Notes under the pieces: generated by a model | Database searches by the model: none | The model's input: the letters and a program-made list of their open reading frames with translations, nothing else | What the model was told of the DNA's origin: nothing | Assembly (NCBI RefSeq): GCF_040436345.1 | Contig: NC_133237.1 | Location: forward strand, 23,503,749 to 23,567,748 | Length of the DNA: 64,000 nucleotides | From: Pagrus major | Lineage: Eukaryota; Chordata; Actinopteri; Spariformes; Sparidae | Direction: 5' to 3' | Shown here: positions 13,140-26,135 of the stretch, one piece after another | Position numbering within the stretch: position 1 is the first letter of the stretch | Layout of the letters: every line of letters begins with the position of its first letter | Position numbers and translations under genes: made by a program

Positions 13140-14580
13140 CAGGTAGAGGTGTGGTGTGACTTGTTACAGGTTTATCTGCTGGTGCACACACACAGGTGGA
13201 CGCCTGAGGGGGCACCTTTTGACAGGTAACGTCAATAGAAATATTACCTTCACACCAACTATATGAAAATTGCTGTTTTACTCATAATATGTAGTATTGT
13301 AAAGAATTTGATTATTCTAGATATTTTCATTATCCAGATAAGACTGACAGAAATAGCTTTTGGGGTTATGTGTTTAGTTTAATTATTAGCTGGTTTAGCA
13401 CATATATTTTTTGCACAAGTGGTATTTTTTGTGATTATGTGGGCACCTGAGGTTGTACAGGTAGAAGAGCAGGTATAGGACCAGCATGCACCTGGATGGG
13501 CATGTGTCCCCCCCCCTTTTTTTTTTTTTTTTTTTTTACCATAGGAAGAGAAGCATGCAGGAACCATGACTTCTTTATGTTTGCTTGCTTGTTTTTGGAG
13601 AAATAAATCATAAGTGGCCACTAAAAAGGCTACTACAAAGGCATTAATACAAATATATTCTGACAAACCAGTTCAGACCATAGTTAGTGTTGACACTTGG
13701 AGACCACCACAACCCTTACACCCCTAGGCATCTGATATTAGTCAAAAAAAACTTTAAACATTGTCTTTCATTAAAATACAAGATTAAATCAAACATCAGC
13801 ATGCTAAGTAAATAACATGCATGTTTATTCGTTTGTTCTCCATCTGAGCTCACCATGCAAAAGAAAAAAGAAAAAAGAAAAAGCAAGGCATATGATAGTC
13901 ACATTGTCGAGGAAGGATTTCTTTAGATAGGAACTGTTCATATCAGCCTCTGGTAACAATTGAGTTACTGCCTATTAAAGATCAGCAGCAATGTCAAAAA
14001 CCTGCAGATAAGTACTTATATACCTTACTGCACATTACTAGCCTGCAGCATATACAAAAAGAATAGTGTGAATGTACTATACTATGTTATCTATGCATAA
14101 AGGAAAAATGGAAATTAAATTGGGAGAAAATGTTAATTGTTTGCTTATAATTATAGAGACTCAGGACAGTTTCTTTCCAATTGTTTGTGAAGTGTTTTTC
14201 CAGTAGCACCATCCCCACTGGAAAACAGAAATCTCAAGAGTGCCGCATCACATGATGCTGCTCAAAGTTACAAGAGCACTCCAAGTGCCCCACCGCAGTA
14301 ACTTTGTAAGACGATTACCTCTCAGCTATTTTAATCTAATTATGAAAGAAACAATTTCTTCCTAGTCAGTACTTTTTCCAGTTCTGACAATTTAACTCTT
14401 AAAACAGGGTGGGTATGATTACAAGCATGAGGCCTTTTCCATTTAATACTTAATCACATTCTGTCTTAAATGAATTCCCCCAAGATACACAGCTTCCACA
14501 TACATTACTGGAGTGCAATTTAAATGTGTCAGGTGATGTCTGAATAAACCAGAGTTCTGCAAGACACTGCATTTAACTGG
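13140..14580. other. Intergenic gap between camsap3 promoter and xab2 3' end
   Basis: No gene is recognised. A homopolymer junction of C followed by T lies at about 13,508-13,537. The rest is AT-rich unique-looking sequence. Confidence 0.5.
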
Positions 14581-14592
14581 TATAAATTCATT

Positions 14593-14598
14593 TTTATT
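14593..14598 (-). terminator. xab2: Candidate xab2 polyadenylation signal
   Basis: On the minus strand this reads AATAAA, in a T-rich (plus strand) context typical of a 3' end. If used, the xab2 3'UTR would run from 15,628 to about 14,580, roughly 1 kb. An ATTAAA near 15,046 is an alternative. Transcript ends cannot be proven from sequence alone. Confidence 0.35.
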
Positions 14599-15628
14599 AC
14601 AAGAAAATATAAGGAAACTTTCAGAGATCTGAAGTGACTAGCTTGTCACAGACAGAGTTGCTGGGACATAATTCACAAACACTGCACACATAAGCAGTGT
14701 GGAAATAGGAAACATTTCAAATGTCTTGCTGCATACCAAACAATTTCAGACTGCACTGGGGGATAAGAAGGCCCTCAACAATGCTGACTGAAACAGACAT
14801 TTACATTATCTGCCTCAAAAATTGTTAGTGAGCCATGTTAACACCTGCAACTGTAACAAAAAAAAAAAACAACATACAGGAATTAGAAAACCTTCCAAGT
14901 AAGCATTTACTGCTACTGAATAATAAGTTGTTTACATTTCTTTTCATAGCCCTCATATTATTCAACCAGACATTTAAGCTGTTGCTCGAGTGCAAACTGT
15001 TCCTCAAGTGTATTTGAACCATGATACAGATACAACTACAACACCATTTTTAATATTTGGATAAGGACATATACAAGTTATGAAATCTTTTAGAAACATT
15101 GGGTTTTGCAAGACTCCCACCTACTGGTGATTCCCAAGCCAACAATGTGAGGCTTGAATGCTCAGCTCTAAATGAATGCTCCCTGTTGAAGAAACTATGC
15201 TCCTCCCCTGTGTTTTCTAGGGCAGGGCTTCCTGTCAAAGAAATGCCTCTGCATTTGGTTGGTGTTTGGTAACAGTGTTTTTACTGTTAACACATTAACA
15301 AAATGTTATTTAGAAACAAAATTAAACTGCATTAGACTTCAGTTACAGTTACAATGGGGCCACATATGAGTATTTCATAACAGCAGGCTGCTCAATTGTT
15401 CAATTATCTGGAGTTTCATACTTGAGAAAGACTGACACCACATGGCCAAAACGAATACAGGCTCATATTTTTGCTTTGTGTACCAAAAAATCCACCAGGA
15501 AAATACTTGTGTCTGTTTTTCACTCATGTCACAGTCTATAAAAATAAAGTGAATGCAACTGAGCATTTACACAAATGTAAAAAGGAGCCTATTCAACGTA
15601 TACAAGAGAAATCAGAAGAACGTCTCTT

Positions 15629-18600
15629 TCAGTCATCTTTAAGCCCTCCAAAGACGGCTGTGGGGACGCTCTTCTGCTCAAGCTGCACCTCTGTAAAGGC
15701 CAAAAGGAGAAGACAATTAGCAGATGCATGATCATGAATAAAACATGTCTACATTAATGTTTAAACAGACACCAAATGTTTCGGTTTTACGTTGAGGCTT
15801 GATCACTCACCATCCGGTCCCTGGTCTTCATCATCTTCATCCTCGTCATCATCAATGTCAATCTCATCAGGATTGGCTTGTTTGGAAAGCTCAGCCAACT
15901 CACTGCGAGATGTGTCACTCCTGCACAGATGCAGAGAATAAGACTTATGTGCCAACATATTCTTTGGAGCATTAAGTCCAATTTTATAAAAGATGAACAT
16001 TTTAAGTAGTAGAAAGTAGACTTTCTAGAGATACATGGTTCTCACAGGACAAGGACCCTACAATCAAATGATCCATTGTCGTAGATTAAACTACCCAACA
16101 GGATATACAGAAGTTGAAATGAGGTCAACCTAACCATCTTCGGAAGTAAAATGCAGCATTCACAATGCAGAGGTAATATAAATCCAAAAACTTACCAGTA
16201 AAAGATTTAAATTCAAAATGAGTACTTTACTTTTCAAACGCAAGTACATTTGGTTTTTAATAGTTACATACCTTTACTTACTTTTAATTAAGGTTATAAA
16301 TGCAGAACTTTTACTTGTGGTTGAGTGTTTTCAGTGTGGTATTTTATTAGTATTTTACTTTTATTAAAGCAAAGAATCTCTATACTTCTTCCACCACTGC
16401 TTTTTCACAGATACCTTTCACTGGAGTATAAAAGAGACAAAAGACATACCTGACGAAGAGGATCTTCTCTTTGAGCTTGGGTTTGTCCTGCTCGGCCTCT
16501 GCAGCAAGCTGCTGAGCTTTCTGCTCCAACATCTTCATGTCATCAATTCCCATTTGGCCTGGAGCAAGATCTGACACTGGATACAAGCCGTAATAAAATG
16601 GTTGGACACACACAGAAAACCTTAGCCCTAATACATTAGTACATTGATACTTGGGCATTTCTGGGGTCTAACTTTAGGATTTGGGTCAATAGATAGCATG
16701 GCTACCATATTAATGTAATTATATTGTTATTAAATATTAACATCCCCCCATGTCCTGTATAGCCCTGACAGATAATGGTACAAGCCCAGGATGACCTTGT
16801 CAGCTGCTAAGGAGTTGCTGCAAGCATTCTTACCAGTGCCTGTGGAGCTTGTTGTGGCCTTCAGCATCTGCGAGGACATAAAGTTGACCTGGGTGTTGTA
16901 CGTGGCCTGGACACTGCGTTTGATCCTCAGCATTTCTCTAATAGTGTCTTCATTTCCATGGCGGATCTCAAATTCTTTCCAGGTCTGCCAGAAATTTGCA
17001 GTCACCTGGAAGATCAAGTTCATAAATATATCAAGAGGAGTTATGACATGCACATCACTGATTGAAATGTTATATTTAATTCAGAAACAGGCAATGGCAG
17101 GAGCTGGTTTATCTCACCCTGGGATCACAGATCTGGGAACAGTAGGAGTAGATTGCTCTGGCTCGATCAATTTCACCCAGTTTACTCTCCATGTCAGCAA
17201 ATCGCAGGCACATGTCCCTCGAATGCTCATCAGGAAGGACCTGTATGAGTACAAAGGTACAATTTAGATTTTAGTTATTGTAATTTGAAACGAACAAAGG
17301 AGAAAAATGTTTGTTATTTAAAAGCTTTATCTATTGTATCCTAAGCTTTCAGGCATAAGAACAAATCAAATCAGGCTAGCCTAATTTTATGACACTGAGG
17401 AAAATCCTGCAAATTAATAAAAAAGTAACACTAGATAACTTTATAGCACCACTTGACAGCAAACCTTGTAATTTCAGAATTAACAGAAGGATTTGAGTTA
17501 TAACCCACAGATAATAATTTGAAAGCATGAAAGTATTAAAGAATTGTTATTTTTCCTACAGGACATGTGTGAATCTATGAAATGACATACACACACAAAG
17601 TTTGTCTCCTATTCTTGGGTGTACAGCATGTAGCTGCAGTACTATTACAGAGTACTGGAAGTACTGATTAATCAAAGCAATGGTTTGAAGATTTTCCACG
17701 ACAAAATACATTGTTAAAGCCACCACAGGTATGTTCATTAGACATTAGTTATCATTAACATTGATGATGATTATCTTCAGTATTGAAGATGTACATGAAC
17801 AACCTAAAAATCTAATTAATTCAACAGAAAAGATGCTTCAGTATGACATGTCATATTCGTCAATGCTTTTACCATGTACCTCAATAGCTTTCTGGTAGAT
17901 TGCTCTGGTGTATGTGACTCCATAAATTTCAGCTGCTCTCTTGATGTAGATGTTGAACATGTGATGCCTCTCCTCACTTTCTACTGCCTGGGTTGCTCTT
18001 TCATAGACAGCCATGGCATGTCGTGCCAATCCATATCCTTCTTCCAATTTGGCATACAAAAGGTAAATTGCTGGAAAGGAAGGCACAGTAATACATTCGG
18101 CTTCAGTACACGTCATGAAGAAAAGGTAGATGTGGAATGTGGAATATACAGTATACAAGTTGTCAATGCAATTCTAACAAAGCTACATACTCTTGGCAAA
18201 CTTGGCAGGGCAGCCATCCAGGGCTTGCTCAAATAAATCTCTAGCTCTCTCCAGCTTCTTCCCCCCATAACGATCAATGAATTTGGTGAGGTAAGTGTTC
18301 CAGATGTCATAAACATTTGGCCACCTGAAGAGAGCGATACCACGCTCATATGCCTGAAAAGGTATTGAAAAACACATAGAAGAATTGGTTAAATGTGTGG
18401 TATGTTAACAAAGGCAAGAATACATATTGAAATTAAATGTTGGTCTAGTTAATAAGTTGCATGTTCTTACTTTGAAGCTTTCCTCAAAGTAGTTGTGCTC
18501 TTCAAGGAACATGGCATAATTGATGATGATCTGTGGCGTGGCGATGCGGAGGTCAATAATGCGGTCATACACTGCTTTTGTAGACTAAGGACACATAAAA

Positions 18601-21600
18601 GGAAAATGGAGGAATAATTACACTAAACATATACAACTCAGAGACAAATGAAAGGTCTGATTTTGATGACAGACTAAAGCACACAGTGGATCAGCATTCT
18701 AAGACCAATACCAAGAACTAAGCATTTTCCTGCCATGTGATGTATACCTATTTCATTGTTGTGGCTCACATGTAGTAATATATACAAAGACATGTAGAGA
18801 ACATACCTGGAAAGTGCCAAGGCTCTCCTCCAAGTCTGCCAGCATAGACCAGACCTTCAAGGATTTGTAGACTCTGTTTTGGACCGGCTCAGATGCGTCA
18901 AAGTACTCAGCTTTCTTGGATGGGATGGCTGTAGCTTTCTATATCAAAATATTTATTTTTTTAAAAGTAAGACTTACAACTATGTGCACAAAGCATTCAA
19001 ATACAAAGTGGTCTATTATTTAAAAGGTGCAATCAGTAATATTCAACTATTTTCCTTAAAATTGCCATAAGTCATGAGCAGGGACAAATATTGCTGTTTC
19101 TCTGTAGGTTAGATTTCACAATCTAACAGGCAGAGCTGTCCTAAATTTATTTTGCTTTCAATACTCTAATATTCAAGTGCCCTAAACGACCCTGTGTGCA
19201 CTATGCATTTGGTTTAGTTTACCCCAAACAAAAGTTAAAATCTGTGCAATGTCTGACTGTTTTAGTTCCCAGGTGGTAAGTTTAAAAAATGATCAGCTTA
19301 ATCTTGATAGTGAATATGTTTTAAAATAGCACTGGATCACATGTTGTTGTAGTTTCTCAGTCCAGCCACTAGATGTTACTCAATATCTAGTGTAAATGGT
19401 ACTACTTTTCTACTGACTGCACCAGTAATCATGACTGCAGAGAAGATACAAATGTCTCACCCTCAGTATGCGCAGTGCCTGTTCATAATTCTCGTGCCGG
19501 AGCTCCATCTCTCCATATTCACACCACACTGCAGCAAGGTCATCCACCTGCTTGTAGTTCACCTTGGTAGCCTTCTCAAAAATTGTCCTGGCCTGAGAGA
19601 TAGACAGTCAACTTAAAACATATCAAGAAAAGAAAAAGCATTTGTCCTGATTTGCTCCGAGTATCCAGAAGCTTACATCATCCAGCTGCTCATTTTCCTC
19701 ATAGAATTTAGCAAATGAAACCCAGAGAGAGTGAGGCTTCCCTGTTGCCTTCATTGGATCCACAGTCTGTACGGCCTCAGTGTAGGTGTTGATGATCTGA
19801 AGAGGATTGCACAAGATTGAGAGTTTGTTAAATTTGATACTACTATTCATTGTGTGTGCATTGTTCCAAAAACTCACCTGCCGTGGATTGCCCTCATACA
19901 GTTTTACCCGCTTGTGCCACTCATGGACATTATGAGGATTCTGCCGCAGCAGCACACTGTTCAACAGGAGGGGGCGCCGGGCTATCAGCTGCTCAAAGCG
20001 GGCCAGTCTAAGCTCCAGGTCGATGTCATCTTAGAGAAGAGGGACAAAGAGTAAGGTATGCATGAAAAGAATAGTAAACACAAAGACTGTTGCCAATATC
20101 AATGAATCCAAACACACCCTCTTCATCCTGCCCCATCTCAGCAGTGGTCTCCATCTTCGCTGCGATCATGCTCTCTTCAAACTGGGCATAGCTATCAAAC
20201 ACTTGTGTGAAATCCCTTACTGTTACCACTGTAAGGATGGCCTCTTCATATACATCACGGGCCTGAGAAAGAAAAGAAACACCAATAGTCACAGTCAGTC
20301 AGTCAATCCAGAGTTAAGTCTATGCAAATGAGCCAACTAGCTTGATACAAAGCTAGAGGGAAAAAATGTGTTAAAATGGAAACAGACAACTTTCCAACTC
20401 ATAGATTTTCCATGTGTATTGTTGGCAATGCTGTAGGAAAGACAACCGGATTGCTTTCCTTTATCCTCAGTATCAACAACACAGGACAAGAAGAGATTGT
20501 TCATTCATTTAGTCTATAATAGAGATGTGAAAGCAGACAGTAACGATGCCCGACAGTCAGCCTTCATTTTCCCAAGTGATTTCGTGCTTGGTGGCAGACG
20601 AAAGCAAGGTTTATAGGGAACCAATCTAAAGGCCAATGGTGTCATTATTTCATAACCATTAAATTGTGCAATCAACATTTACTTCATAATGATGAGTTAA
20701 AGCCAAACAACTATTAACTACCAAAAATCTATTGCCAGTTTAAGTGCTATGATGTGTAGAGAAATGAAAGTTATTCAGAAGAAACCCACCTTCTCAAAGT
20801 GGCCACTCCTGATATAATAGTCAGCTAAAGAGCACCAGAGCTTTCCAAGTTGGTCTGTGAAGCGAGTGAGGCCTCCTCGGATGATGGCTCCTACATTCAG
20901 AGAGGTCACCTTATCAGGGTTCTGAGAGATCAGGTCGCATAGCTCATGCCACAGCTGTCCAACAAATAAACAAAGAAAGAACATTTATCCATTTCCATGG
21001 TCAGCTTAAAAAAAACATGCATATTTAGAGCTGCTTGGGGTGAGAAGAAATTCTTACTTGATAGTTAGATTTGCCCTCTTTGGACACAAAGCTTTCATCA
21101 TTGACAATAGCTGCTAGTCGCACAGCTGCTTCATCCAAGCGGCCAACAGACCGCAAGTAGTCAATGTATTCCTCAGCATTCTCTGGAGAAAGCTAAATGG
21201 TACAAAGAGCAGAAAGCACATATTTAGGGCATTAACATTCATGTAAAAAAAATGTTCACTTACATATCAAGGTCATTATCTCTTGACAGCCTCCCATTTC
21301 ACATATAAATAGTAATCCTTTTTATATATATATAATTTTGTATATGATTTTTAAGGAAATGTGTTTGGCCTCCTAATCAACATAAGTGCTCAATATAGTA
21401 TATAATATATACATCATTAGATGAGATGAGATGATATATATAGTGCTAATAAAGCCTCCTTTGTCATAATCCAAAAGATTCACCAGTCATCCAGAGTGAC
21501 TTGGAGAAGTATCCTTAAGATGAAAACAGCAAATCTAGCAGCCTTTGACTTGGCAGAGAATCCACATCACATCCATTTTCAATAAGTTGCCCTTAAAGGT

Positions 21601-22931
21601 GCACAAATACAACTGAAAGCTGCTGTATGCAACTAGTTTGTGTACTATACTCTCACCTTGAGGTACCTGCGGTACACTCGGATGGCTGTCTCAGGCAGAG
21701 GCAGGTTACGGACAAAGCGGAGATACAGAGGCCAGACCCTCGGGTGCTGAGTAACTGGAAGAGCTCTGAGTGCGCGGTCAAATGTTTGCCGACTTCTTGT
21801 TATCTTGCATTGAGACACAAGGAACTGGCAGTAATCAAGCCATATTCTAGGCATCTAGTGAAAGGAAAAACATTTGATCAGTGTCAAGCATAACTTCCAG
21901 ATGACAATGTAATATTCTTTTGTATTGTCAAGTGGTTTAATATGGAGTTCAATAAGAAGTATTACCTTATGCATGAACACCAATGCCCTTTCATGGCAAT
22001 TATTGACCTCTTCATAGCCTGGTTCAGTGATACATTTCCCTTTGACTTGTTTCCGCCTCTCTCTCAGATAATTGTACCACAGTTTATAGCTGTCAAAACA
22101 GGGTTAGATCGTAAGCAATAGTAGTTGTACAAAATCTTAAAGTTCACTTGGTCATCTTGATCCTATCACCTAAATGAAAGTCAAGGTACTTATCCAATCT
22201 TTCAACAACAACAACAACAACAATCCTAGTTAAGCGTTCAATCTCAATTTCAAAGCTAAAATATCCTTGCATGTTCAGATGTGGTTGCAATAAGATGTGG
22301 ATTTTAATTACAAGGTCGACGCTTTCTTTATAACGTTTCCGTGTATGTTAAATTACCTGCCAGGCAGCTCTTTCAGAGCCCGCTCATAAATCATGTTGAG
22401 GGTGGATTTTTGTCCATTCTGCTTGAATTCGATGTAACGCATCCAGCACTTGACTGAATACGGGTTCCTGATAATCTCCTCCTCATAAGGCAGATCATCG
22501 TCCTCCTAAGAAAGCCAGAAATCACAGCACATAACATTTCAAGTACAACTGTGATAACTTTTGAAAGAGTTGCGTTTGCTAAAGCTAACATTAGCGAGAC
22601 AGCATAACGTCACAATAACGTTGACATTTTTTCATCCGTCGATCGTAAATTAATCATTAGGAAAATAACGGTGATCGAACGAAGAAGAGATGCTGTGAAC
22701 TCGGAACTTCAATAATTCAACAACAATTTAGGAATCGAGCATGTCTGACAACAAATCTGTCATTCGTAGCAACAAGCTATCTTCAAGACTGCTACAGCCC
22801 GAGCTAACGTTAGCACTCCAGTTAAAGTTAGCTAGCCAACACTCGTTGACAACAAAGGCTGTTAGACAACAATTAAATGAACGTGTGCAGCTTACAAACA
22901 TAACATCGGGTTTTCCATTTAGCGAAGGCAT
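15629..22931 (-). CDS. xab2: XPA-binding protein 2 / SYF1 pre-mRNA splicing factor
   Basis: XAB2 is a nuclear protein built almost wholly of HAT (half-a-TPR) repeats. It is part of the spliceosomal intron-binding complex and of transcription-coupled nucleotide excision repair, where it contacts XPA and CSA/CSB. Nineteen exons on the minus strand join in frame to 849 codons plus TGA, close to the roughly 855 aa of mammalian XAB2. Diagnostic segments in order are [11 protein letters not shown] near the N-terminus, [110 protein letters not shown] and the acidic [10 protein letters not shown] tail ending VFGGLKDD. The start is the ATG at 22,931 ([12 protein letters not shown]), the only in-frame ATG before the first conserved exon. 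No break or missing exon is seen, so the gene appears functional and housekeeping. Confidence 0.97.
16195..16402. repeat. Dispersed teleost repeat in xab2 intron 17
   Basis: The segment contains repeated 'tacttttac' / 'acttactttta' phrases and ends in CTTCTTCCACCACTGC, a wording I recognise from a very common short repeat of fish genomes. The family name is uncertain. It sits between the exons at 15,811-15,920 and 16,450-16,576. Confidence 0.5.
19026..19423. mobile_element. MITE-like element with terminal inverted repeats in xab2 intron
   Basis: The left end reads GGTGCAATCAGTAA and the reverse complement of the right end reads GGTGCAGTCAGTAG, so about 12 of 14 terminal bases match as an inverted repeat. 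The 398-bp body has no coding capacity. No clean target duplication is visible, so the superfamily is not assigned. It lies between the xab2 exons at 18,807-18,938 and 19,461-19,592. Confidence 0.45.
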
Positions 22932-23060
22932 TTCTTCCAAGAGAGATTGGCCGTTAGCGATACAAAGTAATGCTAACTGTAGCTAACACTGGCTTGCAGA
23001 TAACTCAAAGCGTGTAGTCCTTCAGTAGTACTTCCGGCTACGTCACATTACGCGCACATG
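22932..23060 (-). promoter_or_regulatory. xab2: xab2 5'UTR and TATA-less promoter
   Basis: Read on the minus strand, CCGGAAGT (plus 23,030-23,037) is a strong ETS-family core and TGACGTA (plus 23,039-23,045) is a CRE/ATF-like site directly next to it. This arrangement is typical of housekeeping promoters without a TATA box. The start codon is about 100 bp downstream. Confidence 0.55.
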
Positions 23061-25240
23061 AACTTTTTTTTTCCTTTTCCTGTCATTTTATTTATTTATT
23101 TTTTTTAAATTTATTATCCTCCCTACTTTTTAAGTTTACTGGCATTACTAATAATAACCTTAGTTTATTGTGACTTATTTATTATTTATTTATTTTTGAT
23201 GTTACACATATATTGGAGCACCTGTCTGCTGTTATATCTACATTTGTTTGTATGTACAACCTCTTTCAATAAAGTTCACTGAAAAAAAAAAAAGTCTCAT
23301 GAACTTATGCTCCGTGTTTCGCCAAGGGGTTGGGCTTTCTGTTCGGTGTGTTATGTTGCAGAATTGCAACAAAAAAACACAAAACAAAAAAATCACTGGC
23401 CTGATTTTCATTAAATTTAGCGGAAGGGCAGGGTCGAGCATGGTCCCAGAGAGAACCCACTTGAATTTGGAGCGGATCCGAACCACAGGGCGGACACACT
23501 TTGATGTTCCTGTCAACACTTAATGAGAAATGTTAGTCAGCTGAAGTGTGCACAGTGCAGAGCTGAACAGAAAGTCATTATGGCTCAAGTGACAGCTAGG
23601 ATGAACAGGCCTACAACATGTGCGTGTTGTACTTGTAAACAATCTTTTCGACCACGACTTTTTAAAAACTCTTATTAGGGGGTAGCTTTTTTTTCCACAA
23701 AATGTTATAATGAAGCCACCTTTTAGCAAATTTAGACTATTGTTTTACTGCAAGGCTAAAATGTTTGTCTACACTATGAGTCATCATTTTATTATTTTCC
23801 CATTAAACTGTGTAAAGCAAGTGTGAACAGTGAAAGTGTACTGCAGAAAATCTTGACAAGTTTATGACTGCTAGATACAGATAATTAGAGCTGTGTGAGT
23901 AAATGAGATGCAGAAATGTAAGGTAGCCTAAATACTATGGTGAGTTTCCAAATGTTACCAGGGCTGTAAAGTCCGTTTTGAAAGGTTAAAATGTTATAAA
24001 CACTATTTTTTAATGCGAAAACTATTTATGTATAAATTAATGTAAGTACTTCTGAAAGGCATTTGTTTAGCTGCTGATTGTTTAGATTATATAGGTTTAT
24101 TTATTTTGGAACCAATGCCAGCAATGTTTCAAAACCACAGACACATAGTTTTTCAAGGACACTGAGTTTCCATAACAGCAACAATATCCTTAGAATCAAA
24201 TGTAGCACAGGGATAAAGATCTTTGATATCTGAGTGGGACTTAATATAGGTCTTATCTCAGCCCTGTTGGCAAATGTTCTTGTCCTTTTAAGGCAAGGTG
24301 TAATACCACTTGAACTTTATGGAAAGGGCCTTACATCCAGTTTTATTAGAGGAATATGAGATGGGCCAATGTCCTGCAACCATATACCAGCACCACTTGA
24401 ATGCTTCTCCAAAATTAAGTTCCATTCCTGGCTATGAGCATGTCTAATTGCAAGGGTAAGTGGAGACGGTCCGTAGAGACCTCTCATTATAAAATGGTGA
24501 AATCCTTCTCTAGTTAAGTCAGAATCTAAATTTAAGTAAATTATTTATTGGAGCAAAGTGGTCCAAAAACATGTGTGTGCATTGCACGGCATCTATTTTG
24601 GGACATACTTTGGACATTACCATCACACTTACACTTTATGAGCAGAAATCAAGTCCAATGTGTGTCTTTTAAACATGTTGCATGATATTACTAATATTAC
24701 ATGACATTTTCTTCAAAATGTATATACGGTATGTGAGGGACTTCAAGTTACCATGTGTTATTTTACTTATATTGGTGATACTTACCAATGATATTTAATT
24801 TTACTACATTTTAAAGATCTGAAATGTGGACAAGCTCTGACACTCAATACAAATGACATTTAAGTTCATCTTACTAATGGCAAAAAGGGAAAAGGCAAGG
24901 CACACTCCATTAATAGATTTAAATGTGTAGTTGTCAACTAAGATATGTTTCGATCTTAATGTGTATTATACAGTGTATGATGTACAACATGTAAAATGCT
25001 TCAGGCAATAATGCAATTTGAAACACTTGTATTTGCATATTTTCTTTTCAGTGTTAGTTTTACTAAATGTACTAAAATTCTGATCCTAGCTTGCTTGATT
25101 AATCTAACATGTTTAAGTTTTCTAGTTTTCTTGTGATTTGCTATTTTGACAATTAAGCAATTTTATATCTTAAAAACAAGAAAGACTTACAAAACCGTCA
25201 CTGTCACAAGATAGGTCTAACCACGACAGGGATGCTTGAC
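23061..25240. other. Divergent intergenic region between xab2 and MYH-A
   Basis: The first 250 bp are very AT-rich. About 23,330-23,520 contains wording such as AATTTGGAGCGGATCCG preceded by a 'gcaacaaaaaaacacaaaac' stretch, which looks like a fragment of a dispersed fish repeat (tentative). About 24,330-24,450 is a diverged relative of the upstream flank of MYH-B (42,800-42,900) and MYH-C, sharing GGAATATGAGATG and CC.AAA.TAAG. No gene is recognised. Confidence 0.45.
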
Positions 25241-25284
25241 CAAATCAAGAGGCAGACTGCTGCTGACCAGGCAGTTCCAGTCTC

Positions 25285-25291
25285 TATAAAA
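25285..25291 (+). promoter_or_regulatory. TATA box of MYH-A
   Basis: TATAAAA follows the block GACTGCTGCTGACCAGGCAG, which is also present just before the TATA boxes of MYH-B and MYH-C. Transcription should start about 30 bp downstream, near 25,315, giving a very short untranslated exon 1 that ends in a CAG|GT donor. Confidence 0.8.
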
Positions 25292-25314
25292 GCAGCAGCA
25301 GCTTCAGGCTCCTC

Positions 25315-26135
25315 TGAGAACTGACAGAACATCACAGGTTAGTGCTTTTTGTGTGGTTATGCTCACGTAATTTGCTTTTACTTAAAATTACATAAATGTC
25401 CTGACTTTGTTAACATGTTTTTACATGTCTTCTAAACTTACAGTGATAATAATAATTATCAAAGATTTTTGCTCTATCTTAACGCAAAGGGGCAAAAAGT
25501 CATTTTGGAACTCCTCTTGATAATTTATGAAGAAAAGCTTTACAGTGAATCTGTTATTTGATCAAAATACATTGTAATCACAGAAGAGGCTATGGAAATG
25601 GTCTTTAGTGGTCTAGATAATCTTATAACTGAAGTAATTGTAAAGGCAAGGCATGGCAGCTTTTTTACACAGCACACTGAACAGAGGCAAGTCAAAGTGC
25701 TTTACACATTAAAAAAACATTGACTGACATGACACAATAAAATAAATTAAGATACAATAAAAAGGAAGTTTTAAAAACAAGATGGAATTAAATAAAAAAA
25801 ACAAAGTGGAATAGAATACAAGTGACAATTACAATGCAGCTACAATGCAGTAATAAAAACTTGTGGCACCATTAAAGTTAGTTAAAATAAGTTAAAATTC
25901 ATGTAGTGATTGCTGTTTACTGTTGTGAGTACTAGACTGTGGAAAATAATTTAGTTTTGTGTCCTTTCCAATTATTATCTCAATCTTTCTTTAATAGCAT
26001 CGTTACACAGCAACAGATCTGTGCCACTCAGTTGGGATAAACTGAGGTAAGACATGTCTACAAAGCTCCATAATATTCAGATACATGACAATAAATTATA
26101 TTCAAAGTAATTTAAACTCTTTCTCTTCGTTTCAG

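Larger units (their letters stand above)
15629..22931 (-). other. xab2: xab2 exon map
   Basis: Coding exons in transcript order, given in plus-strand coordinates: 22,896-22,931; 22,357-22,505; 21,966-22,089; 21,657-21,854; 21,058-21,192; 20,790-20,954; 20,118-20,262; 19,878-20,029; 19,677-19,796; 19,461-19,592; 18,807-18,938; 18,471-18,584; 18,191-18,353; 17,880-18,070; 17,118-17,240; 16,834-17,005; 16,450-16,576; 15,811-15,920; 15,629-15,690. Each boundary has a GT donor and AG acceptor on the minus strand and the summed length is 2,550 nt, divisible by three. Confidence 0.92.

Noticed and set aside
22741-22986. Plus-strand open frame of 81 codons at the xab2 5' end
   Set aside because: It lies antisense to the first coding exon, 5'UTR and intron of xab2, which are well supported, and shows no family motif. 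The nearby GCTAACGTTAGC-like palindromes are common in fish DNA.
23248-23523. Open frames on both strands near the xab2 promoter
   Set aside because: Plus and minus frames cover the same bases and the sequence looks like a fragment of a dispersed repeat, not a gene.
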